This document shows, one piece after another, positions 1 to 5,187 of a stretch of DNA of 20,636 nt (positions are counted from its first letter, which is position 1; every line of letters starts with the position of its first letter). A model generated the notes under the pieces. The model ran no database searches. It saw only the letters and a list, made by a program, of their open reading frames with translations, and was not told the DNA's origin. Origin of the DNA: Gracilaria caudata (lineage: Eukaryota > Rhodophyta > Florideophyceae > Gracilariales > Gracilariaceae). The stretch covers positions 1 through 20,636 of the forward strand of contig JASCIV010000418.1 in the NCBI GenBank assembly GCA_030374735.1, read 5' to 3'. Position numbers and translations under genes: made by a program.

Positions 1-759
1 GTTATAATTATACAGGATATAAGTAAGGAAGCAAAACTCAATGAAGCTAAAAATCAATTTATAGGTAATATATCTCATGAATTAAGGACACCTTTATGTA
101 ACATAGGTTCATTTCTTGAGACTTTAATTGATTATAATCAAACATTAGAGGAAAAAGAGAAAATTAATTTTTTGACTATTGCTAATAACGAGACTAAGCG
201 TTTGTCTTCATTAGTTAATGATATTTTAGATTTGTCTGTTTTAGAATCTGAGTACGATTATAAATTAGATTATATAGATTTAGCCCAAATTTTGTATAAT
301 GTTGTTAATACTTCTCAAATTATAGCAAGTAAAAATAATATTCAATTAATAATTGAATTAGAAGAAAATATTAACTATGTTTTAGCACATGAGAGTTCTA
401 TATTACAAGTGATTTCCAATTTATTTAATAATGCTTTGAAATTTTCTCCTTGTAATAGCAAAATTATTTTAAGAGTTTATAAGTTAATATATTATGGTAG
501 TTTTTCATTGGATATAGATACTCAAAATTTAGTTAGGGTTGAAATTATTGATGAAGGAATCGGTATTGCTGAGGAGGATCAGAAAGCTATCTTTGATCGA
601 TTTGTAAGGGTGGAAAATAATGTTCATACTTTGGAAGGAACTGGTTTAGGTTTATCTATAGTTAAAAATATACTGGATAAGTATAATATTAATGTAATTG
701 TTCAAAGTCAGTTGAATGTTGGTACTAGTATTTGGTTTAATTTAAAATGCTTGTGCTAA
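1..759 (+). CDS. dfr: Sensor histidine kinase Dfr/Ycf26, 3' part (5' end outside window)
   Basis: The reading frame is open from base 1, so the gene is cut by the window edge; only the C-terminal 252 residues are seen. They hold the whole transmitter module of a two-component histidine kinase: an H-box (ISHELRTPL, with the phospho-accepting His at codon 26, bases 76-78), an N-box (NLFNNALKF), a G1 box (DEGIGI) and a G2 box (EGTGLGLSIV). Red algal plastids encode one such kinase, called dfr or ycf26. It is related to cyanobacterial DspA/Hik33 and is thought to phosphorylate plastid response regulators such as Ycf27. The missing N-terminus would be expected to carry membrane, HAMP and PAS segments. 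There is no ATG in the visible part before the H-box, which agrees with a truncated view and not an internal start. The family is certain; the gene name rests on the plastid context. Confidence 0.9.
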   Translation, partial: VIIIQDISKEAKLNEAKNQFIGNISHELRTPLCNIGSFLETLIDYNQTLEEKEKINFLTIANNETKRLSSLVNDILDLSVLESEYDYKLDYIDLAQILYNVVNTSQIIASKNNIQLIIELEENINYVLAHESSILQVISNLFNNALKFSPCNSKIILRVYKLIYYGSFSLDIDTQNLVRVEIIDEGIGIAEEDQKAIFDRFVRVENNVHTLEGTGLGLSIVKNILDKYNINVIVQSQLNVGTSIWFNLKCLC

Positions 760-801
760 AAGATGTATAATAATTGTGTTCAAGGAATATTTTATCTTTT
801 G

Positions 802-830
802 TTTGGATTTATTTATTGAGCTAGTATAAT
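802..830 (+). promoter_or_regulatory. Weak promoter-like boxes in the dfr-psbE spacer
   Basis: The 305-nt spacer 760-1064 has no gene that I can see. It contains a perfect TATAAT (825-830) with only a poor -35 match (TTTGGA, 802-807) at 17 nt. In such AT-rich DNA a lone TATAAT means little, and this one lies upstream of the candidate dfr terminator. The rest of the spacer is AT-rich, apart from that hairpin (880-902) and the psbE Shine-Dalgarno. Confidence 0.15.
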
Positions 831-879
831 ATATATATATTTATAACGATGAAAATATAAAACCTATTAAAAAATGAAG

Positions 880-915
880 TAGTAAATCTATTATTTTTAC
901 TAGCGTTTTCTTTTT
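880..915 (+). terminator. Candidate terminator downstream of dfr
   Basis: A 7-bp inverted repeat, tagtaaa (880-886) and tttacta (896-902), with a 9-nt loop, is followed by a T-rich run (906-915). This is the form of an intrinsic terminator for dfr, or of a 3'-end stabilising hairpin, which is common in plastids. The stem is all A/T except one pair, so support is moderate. Confidence 0.4.
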
Positions 916-1064
916 AATTTAATTTACACTAACAAATTACAATATTATTTTGTATGTACTTATATTGTTAATTCATTTGAATTATTAATTAATATATTAA
1001 TAGCGCTAGTGTTTATTTTATATTATTCTAGTTTCCGTATTCTTATTTATAGGAGGTATTTATT

Positions 1065-1319
1065 ATGTCAGGAGGATCAACCGGAGAACGTCCTTTTTCT
1101 GATATTATTACTAGTATACGTTATTGGGTTATTCATAGTATAACTATACCATCATTGTTTGTTGCCGGCTGGTTATTTGTTAGTACTGGTTTAGCATATG
1201 ATGTTTTTGGTACTCCAAGACCAAATGAGTATTTTACTCAAGATCGTCAACAAGTTCCATTAGTTAACGATCGTTTTAGTGCTAAACAAGAATTAGAAGA
1301 TTTAACTAAAGGTATTTAA
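1065..1319 (+). CDS. psbE: Cytochrome b559 alpha subunit (PSII)
   Basis: Encodes 84 residues, the usual length for PsbE, the larger subunit of cytochrome b559 in the photosystem II core in the thylakoid membrane. It has one transmembrane helix (about residues 18-40). His24, in the RYWVIHSITIP segment, is the axial haem ligand shared with PsbF. The C-terminal part is the lumenal domain, including the conserved NEYFTQDRQ region. The start is fixed by a textbook Shine-Dalgarno AGGAGG at 1051-1056, 8 nt before the ATG, one of the strongest in the window. It is the first gene of the conserved psbE-psbF-psbL-psbJ operon. Confidence 0.98.
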   Translation: MSGGSTGERPFSDIITSIRYWVIHSITIPSLFVAGWLFVSTGLAYDVFGTPRPNEYFTQDRQQVPLVNDRFSAKQELEDLTKGI

Positions 1320-1348
1320 TTGAAATATAAGGAATTAAGATAATATAT

Positions 1349-1483
1349 ATGACACGAGGGAATTCAAATCAACCAATATCGTATCCAATTTTTACTTTTA
1401 GATGGTTGGCTATCCATGGAATAGCTATACCAACAGTATTTTTTTTAGGTGCTATTACATCTATGCAATTTATTCAAAGATAA
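1349..1483 (+). CDS. psbF: Cytochrome b559 beta subunit (PSII)
   Basis: A 44-residue protein starting MTRGNSNQPISYPIFTFRWL. It has a single transmembrane helix; His23, in the WLAIHGIAIP motif, is the second axial ligand of the cytochrome b559 haem, paired with His24 of PsbE. The protein ends SMQFIQR, as in other plastids. The gene lies 29 nt after psbE in the same operon. An AAGGA sequence about 15 nt upstream is further away than is ideal for a ribosome binding site, so translation may depend on the upstream gene. Confidence 0.97.
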   Translation: MTRGNSNQPISYPIFTFRWLAIHGIAIPTVFFLGAITSMQFIQR

Positions 1484-1499
1484 AAGTAGGAGATATAAT

Positions 1500-1616
1500 A
1501 TGAGTGGTCCTAATCCAAATAAAGAACCTGTAGAATTAAATCGTACTTCTCTCTTTTGGGGATTACTATTGATTTTTGTGCTTGCAGTATTATTTTCAAG
1601 TTACTTTTTTAATTAA
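1500..1616 (+). CDS. psbL: Photosystem II protein L
   Basis: A 38-residue protein beginning MSGPNPNKEPVELNRTSLFW, which is the highly conserved PsbL N-terminus, followed by one transmembrane helix and the ending SSYFFN. PsbL sits at the PSII dimer interface and supports QA/QB electron transfer. The gene begins 16 nt after psbF with an AGGAG at 1488-1492, 7 nt from the ATG. The start is a genuine ATG, so the ACG-to-AUG editing known from some land plants is not needed here. Confidence 0.97.
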   Translation: MSGPNPNKEPVELNRTSLFWGLLLIFVLAVLFSSYFFN

Positions 1617-1664
1617 TCAATATATTTGTATAGTTAATTTTTATTATAATTAGGGGTAGACACA

Positions 1665-1784
1665 ATGGCAGGTACAGGCAGGGTTCCTTTATGGTTAGTT
1701 GCTACAGTAGGCGGTATTGCTGTAATTACAGTTTTAGGTATTTTTATCTATGGTTCTTATTCCGGTATAGGTTCTTCATTGTAG
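1665..1784 (+). CDS. psbJ: Photosystem II protein J
   Basis: A 39-residue single-helix PSII subunit starting MAGTGRVPLWLVATVGGIA and ending YSGIGSSL, both hallmarks of PsbJ. It is the last gene of the psbE-F-L-J operon, 48 nt after psbL. PsbJ lies near PsbE/PsbF and affects plastoquinone exchange and water-oxidising complex assembly. A strong hairpin 57 nt downstream (1842-1877) is well placed to end the operon transcript. Confidence 0.97.
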   Translation: MAGTGRVPLWLVATVGGIAVITVLGIFIYGSYSGIGSSL

Positions 1785-1841
1785 CTTTAAGTATATAAAG
1801 TTTATCTATCGATTTTAAGATTTTGAAATTATAAATATATT

Positions 1842-1877
1842 TAAGCCACCTTTACATTAAAATTTAAAGGTGGCTTA
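1842..1877. terminator. Strong hairpin between convergent psbJ and psaI (bidirectional terminator)
   Basis: A perfect 13-bp inverted repeat, taagccaccttta (1842-1854) and taaaggtggctta (1865-1877), encloses a 10-nt loop. It contains a GC-rich core (gccacc/ggtggc), rare in this AT-rich DNA. It lies between psbJ (+) and psaI (-), which converge, so it can serve both transcripts as terminator or as a 3'-end stabilising structure. No long T run follows on either side. Confidence 0.75.
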
Positions 1878-1907
1878 TAAATTTTATACTCGAACTTGAT
1901 TATATAC

Positions 1908-2018
1908 CTAAGATATATTTTCTTCTTCAATATATAAAAATAGTAAAGCCATGCTTATCCCAGGAAAGATAATTCCTATTAAGGGTACTAAGATAGATGG
2001 TAAATAAGATGCTGTCAT
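1908..2018 (-). CDS. psaI: Photosystem I subunit VIII
   Basis: A 36-residue protein on the minus strand starting MTASYLPSILVPLIGIIFPG and ending with the acidic tail YIEEENIS. It is too short for a usual ORF cutoff. The proline-bounded single transmembrane helix and the N-terminus match PsaI, a small PSI subunit near PsaL that supports trimer or LHC contacts. It is convergent with psbJ and divergent from ftrB, across a 261-nt spacer in which I could not assign a confident promoter. Confidence 0.95.
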   Translation of the reverse strand: MTASYLPSILVPLIGIIFPGISMALLFLYIEEENIS

Positions 2019-2279
2019 ATAAATGTGATAATAAACAAATGATGAATTATTTTAATTACTGAGTAACAATGATATTTGTCTACTAGATCTATGTGTATTC
2101 AAGTATCATTATACTAATCTAATAATACTGTTTTTATAGTATTTTATAATGTAAATATTGCAAAATTTAATATTTGCTCTTTCTTAATATATTTGATATA
2201 TAGATCACAATATAGTCGTAATAGGTTGTTATAATATAGTAAAGAATTATAAATTATTATCTATATATAAATTTGATTT

Positions 2280-2630
2280 ATGAGAAACATGGGTGTTAAA
2301 TCTTTTTCTAAGAGTTTAGAAGCTATGCGTAAATTTTCAGAAGCATATGCTAAAAGAACAGGTACATTTTTTTGTTCTGATATTAGTGTGACAGCTGTAG
2401 TTATAGAAGGTTTAGCTAGGCATAAAGATTCTTACGGTTCTCCATTATGTCCTTGTCGCCATTATGAAGATAAGTCTAAAGAAGTTTTAAGTTCATATTG
2501 GAATTGTCCATGTGTTCCTATGAGAGAAAGAAAAGAATGCCATTGTATGTTGTTTCTATCTCCAGATAATGAATTTGCTGGAGATAATCAAGAAATTAAT
2601 AATAATATCTTGTTAGATTATCTGAATTAG
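2280..2630 (+). CDS. ftrB: Ferredoxin-thioredoxin reductase catalytic (beta) chain
   Basis: Encodes 116 residues with the diagnostic cysteine pattern CPC-X16-CPC-X8-CHC (residues 57-59, 76-78, 87-89). By homology with plant FTR, Cys59 and Cys89 form the redox-active disulfide, and Cys57, 76, 78 and 87 bind the 4Fe-4S cluster. The enzyme passes electrons from ferredoxin to thioredoxins in the stroma and so couples light to enzyme activation. An additional Cys32 lies in the FFCSD segment. The start at 2280 gives MRNMGVK; an in-frame ATG at 2289 is a possible alternative. A TATAAT at 2230-2235 could be a -10 box, but no good -35 partner is seen. A hairpin follows the gene at 2641-2672. Confidence 0.96.
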   Translation: MRNMGVKSFSKSLEAMRKFSEAYAKRTGTFFCSDISVTAVVIEGLARHKDSYGSPLCPCRHYEDKSKEVLSSYWNCPCVPMRERKECHCMLFLSPDNEFAGDNQEINNNILLDYLN

Positions 2631-2640
2631 TTCAAGTTTG

Positions 2641-2672
2641 TATGCAGACTAAGTTTATAATTTGTCTGCATA
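2641..2672. terminator. Hairpin between convergent ftrB and psb30
   Basis: A perfect 9-bp inverted repeat, tatgcagac (2641-2649) and gtctgcata (2664-2672), encloses a 14-nt loop, with two further A-T pairs possible past a mismatch. It starts 10 nt after the ftrB stop and is followed by T-rich sequence. It also lies downstream of psb30 on the other strand, so it may serve both genes. Confidence 0.6.
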
Positions 2673-2706
2673 TAATTTTAATATTTTTTGCCTTAACAAT
2701 ATATTT

Positions 2707-2811
2707 TTATAAGTTACCTTTACGTAATGACAATAAAACAATTACAGCTGGTCCTACGAATACAATAATAGCTAGTGAAGTTAGTTGGCCTATAACTTGC
2801 CAGTTAATCAT
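2707..2811 (-). CDS. psb30: Photosystem II protein Psb30 (Ycf12)
   Basis: A 34-residue minus-strand protein, MINWQVIGQLTSLAIIVFVG and then PAVIVLLSLRKGNL. The QLTSLA start of a single transmembrane helix and the LRKGNL ending identify Psb30/Ycf12, a small PSII core subunit near cytochrome b559. An AAAGGA at 2827-2822 on the minus strand, about 10 nt before the ATG, is a probable ribosome binding site. tilS lies upstream on the same strand, with a palindrome (2863-2887) in between. Confidence 0.93.
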   Translation of the reverse strand: MINWQVIGQLTSLAIIVFVGPAVIVLLSLRKGNL

Positions 2812-2862
2812 AATTTGATGATCCTTTAAATTTGTATATTATGTTACACTTTAGTATTTATT

Positions 2863-2887
2863 ATACAATCCTTTAAAAGGATTGTAT
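2863..2887 (-). repeat. Near-perfect palindrome in the tilS-psb30 spacer
   Basis: An 11-bp inverted repeat, atacaatcctt (2863-2873) and aaggattgtat (2877-2887), has a loop of only 3 nt. It lies in the 163-nt spacer after tilS and before psb30. It could be a tilS 3'-end or processing hairpin; no T run follows on the minus strand. The 10-mer atcctttaaa inside it (2868-2877) recurs at 2821-2830, over the psb30 ribosome binding site. Confidence 0.6.
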
Positions 2888-2974
2888 TAGTTAATAAGTA
2901 AATATTATTAAAGTCATTAATAAATATTATGAATATATTAATTTATTTAATGAATCAGTTTTATTAATATGAAA

Positions 2975-3946
2975 TTATTGAACGTAAATCCAATTTCTAT
3001 ATATATTAATTGTTAAATCTTCCCAGATGATGCTTGTTTTTTCTTGATTTTGTACATATAGATATTGTATTAATTGATTTATAATATTACTATCTAAACA
3101 TTTATTGAAGTTATAGTAAAAAAATATATTAAGTACTCTTCTTTGCAAAGCTAAATGTTGATCTTTTATAGTTTGATAATGAATAGCTGTATAATATGAA
3201 TGTCGACTGGCAATGTATAATTTTATTGCATTTTGTTTAATATATTCATTTTCTATAGATAATAATTTTAAGAAATTGATAATGTTACATTCTATTTTAG
3301 GGTTAAAATATACCTTTAAATAAGGTAATAATTCATATCTTATACGATTTCTAGAATTTGAGTAATAATAATTTGTTTTATCGGACCATATAGGTAGATT
3401 AAATTTATGACAAAACCATAATATATCTCCTGCGCTTATATGAATTAGAGGCCTAATTATTTGTATGTTATTATTTATTTGTCTTATAAATGGTAAGCTG
3501 CTTAATCCTTCTGATCCTGTACCTCTGATTAAATTCAATAAAAATGTTTCTAATTGATCCGTTTGGTTATGTCCTGTAAAGATAATTTGTGTTTTATATT
3601 TTGCAGCATGTTTAAGTATAATTTGATATCTTATTTTTCTTATAGTTGATTCTGACATGTGTATTTTAAGTATTTGATAAACATATATATCATTATTTGT
3701 CATGCCTATATAGTTAAGTAAATGCTGAATATTTTGTTTTGAATCAGTTCTCCATTGATGATCAATATAAATATATTGTATATTATAAAAATAATTATTA
3801 ATATAATTAAAATCTTCTATTAATTTGATTAAGCATAAAGAGTCTTTTCCACCAGATATAGCAATTAATATTGAAACAGGTTTGCTTAAATTTTGATACT
3901 TCAGTATAATACTTAGAAATTTATCATGCAGGTATGTTGTTGTCAT
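2975..3946 (-). CDS. tilS: tRNA(Ile)-lysidine synthase
   Basis: Encodes 323 residues. TilS uses ATP and lysine to convert C34 of tRNA-Ile(CAU) to lysidine, so that the tRNA reads AUA; it is essential wherever that tRNA is used. The PP-loop ATP-binding motif SGGKDS is at residues 31-36. Other family signatures are the GHNQTDQLETFLLNLIRGTG segment and NRIRYELLPYL. The protein is shorter than the E. coli enzyme (about 430 residues): the N-terminal catalytic core and helical linker are present, and the C-terminal domains are lacking or reduced, as is common in plastids (older name ycf62). It is divergent from trnK. The ATG at 3946 has no clear Shine-Dalgarno. Confidence 0.93.
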   Translation of the reverse strand: MTTTYLHDKFLSIILKYQNLSKPVSILIAISGGKDSLCLIKLIEDFNYINNYFYNIQYIYIDHQWRTDSKQNIQHLLNYIGMTNNDIYVYQILKIHMSESTIRKIRYQIILKHAAKYKTQIIFTGHNQTDQLETFLLNLIRGTGSEGLSSLPFIRQINNNIQIIRPLIHISAGDILWFCHKFNLPIWSDKTNYYYSNSRNRIRYELLPYLKVYFNPKIECNIINFLKLLSIENEYIKQNAIKLYIASRHSYYTAIHYQTIKDQHLALQRRVLNIFFYYNFNKCLDSNIINQLIQYLYVQNQEKTSIIWEDLTINIYRNWIYVQ

Positions 3947-4039
3947 TGAATTCCAATTTTTTCTTAAAGTTATATAATTGATTATAAAAACTTGATATTA
4001 TAGAAATACTATGTTATTTATTTGGTATATAGCTATTGA

Positions 4040-4111
4040 GGGTTGCTAACTCAATGGTAGAGTACTCGGCTTTTAACCGATTAGTTCCGGGTTCGAATCC
4101 CGGGCAACCCA
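4040..4111 (+). tRNA. trnK-UUU: tRNA-Lys(UUU)
   Basis: A 72-nt cloverleaf can be folded by eye. The acceptor arms are GGGTTGC and GCAACCC with discriminator A (4111). The D-arm is ACTC...GAGT, the anticodon loop is CTTTTAA with TTT at positions 34-36, and the T-arm is CCGGG-TTCGAAT-CCCGG. The anticodon stem has a C-T mismatch at its outer pair (27-43). CCA is not encoded. There is no intron, unlike land-plant trnK with its matK-bearing intron. The gene lies 41 nt upstream of trpA on the same strand, so the two may be cotranscribed. Confidence 0.97.
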
Positions 4112-4152
4112 ATTTTTATAACTTTAATTTTTTATTTTTTCTCAATTAAAAT

Positions 4153-4959
4153 ATGAATGTAATCACTAATTTTTTACGTAGCAAAAATTCATCTTGTGCT
4201 TTAGTTCCATTTATTACAGCAGGTTATCCAAATGTTAATATGTGTATACAAGCTTTAAAAGTTCTAGATAAAAGAGGCGCGGATATAATTGAATTAGGCG
4301 TACCTTATTCTGACGCTTTAGCAGATGGTCCTGTTATTCAAGAAGCTTCTCAAGTCGCTTTAAAGCAAGGAGTTTATATCGAGCAAGTATTAGATATCTT
4401 AAAAGCAGTAATACCTAGTTTGAATGCACCTATAATTATATTCACTTATTATAATCCTATTTTAGTGAGAGGAGTTGATAAATTTGTTAGTGAAATTTCT
4501 GACGCTGGTGCAAAAGGATTGATTATCCCAGATTTGCCGTTAGAAGAAGTTGATTACATAATAGAATTATGTGATTTATATGGTATAGAGTTAATACTAT
4601 TTATTTCTCCGACTAGCTCAGAGTCTAGAATTCAATTAATATTATCTAAATCACCAGGATGTATTTATTTAGTTAGCAGCTGTGGGGTTACTGGTATTAG
4701 GAATAGTATTAATTTAAAAGTTAAGTACTTAGCTGATAATATTAAAAGTAAAACAAGTAAATTGATTATACTAGGTTTTGGTATTAGTAATCCTCAGCAA
4801 GTAGCTCAAATTGTCAATTGGAATATAGATGGTATAGTTGTTGGTAGTGCTATGATTAATCAAATGGACGCTCAATTATCAGAAGATATATTGCATTCTT
4901 TAGGACAATTTTGTCAAGAATTAAAGTTTTCTATTAATAGAGAGATTGCAAAAAAATAA
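4153..4959 (+). CDS. trpA: Tryptophan synthase alpha subunit
   Basis: Encodes 268 residues, a normal length for TrpA. This TIM-barrel subunit cleaves indole-3-glycerol phosphate to indole and glyceraldehyde 3-phosphate in the stroma; the beta subunit is not in this window. The catalytic acids are present: Glu47 in IIELGVPYSD and Asp58 in LADGP, equivalent to E. coli Glu49 and Asp60. The motifs LVPFITAGYPN, SSCGVTGIR and the phosphate-binding GFGISNPQQV and GIVVGSAM segments are also seen. Residue 55 is Ala where the family usually has Pro (SDPLADG). The ATG at 4153 is near the trnK 3' end. trpA in the plastid is typical of red algae. The gene converges on trnE. Confidence 0.97.
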   Translation: MNVITNFLRSKNSSCALVPFITAGYPNVNMCIQALKVLDKRGADIIELGVPYSDALADGPVIQEASQVALKQGVYIEQVLDILKAVIPSLNAPIIIFTYYNPILVRGVDKFVSEISDAGAKGLIIPDLPLEEVDYIIELCDLYGIELILFISPTSSESRIQLILSKSPGCIYLVSSCGVTGIRNSINLKVKYLADNIKSKTSKLIILGFGISNPQQVAQIVNWNIDGIVVGSAMINQMDAQLSEDILHSLGQFCQELKFSINREIAKK

Positions 4960-5013
4960 TTTATTCTATTATATAAGTTTCATCTTTTTCTCTTATTCTC
5001 TTAGTATACAAAA

Positions 5014-5086
5014 TACCCCCAGGGGAATTCGAATCCCCGTTACCTCCGTGAAAGGGAGATGTCCTAGGCCTCTAGACGATGGGGGC
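5014..5086 (-). tRNA. trnE-UUC: tRNA-Glu(UUC)
   Basis: A 73-nt minus-strand cloverleaf. The acceptor arm is GCCCCCA paired with TGGGGGT (first pair G-U), with discriminator A (base 5014 read on the minus strand), as in other plastid trnE genes. The anticodon loop is CTTTCAC, giving UUC. The T-arm has GGGGA-TTCGAAT-TCCCC, and CCA is not encoded. Plastid tRNA-Glu serves both translation and the C5 route to 5-aminolevulinate for chlorophyll, haem and bilins, so it also feeds the phycocyanin chromophore made for the cpc genes in this window. It is last in the minus-strand block after secA. Confidence 0.97.
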
Positions 5087-5154
5087 TTTATTAATTTAGG
5101 TATAATTCATGTTCATGAGATCATTTTTTTGTTTTTTCTGTTTCATACTACCAT

Positions 5155-5183
5155 ACATTAATAAATTTTATGACTTATGTCAA
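5155..5183 (-). promoter_or_regulatory. Candidate sigma70-type promoter for trnE
   Basis: On the minus strand a perfect -35 box TTGACA (5183-5178) starts 4 nt after the secA stop codon. A weak -10 box TAATGT (5160-5155) follows at 17-nt spacing. Transcription would start near 5148, about 60 nt before the trnE 5' end. The -35 is perfect but the -10 matches only in part. Confidence 0.35.
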
Positions 5184-5187
5184 GTTT

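Noticed and set aside
3978..4020. TTGATT/TTGATA boxes upstream of trnK as a promoter
   Set aside because: Several overlapping poor matches with wrong spacing or weak -10 boxes; no single one stands out.
4946..5161. Small plus-strand open frame across trnE
   Set aside because: It is the antisense of the trnE gene; its RGIRIPVTS-like peptide is a typical translation artefact of a tRNA.
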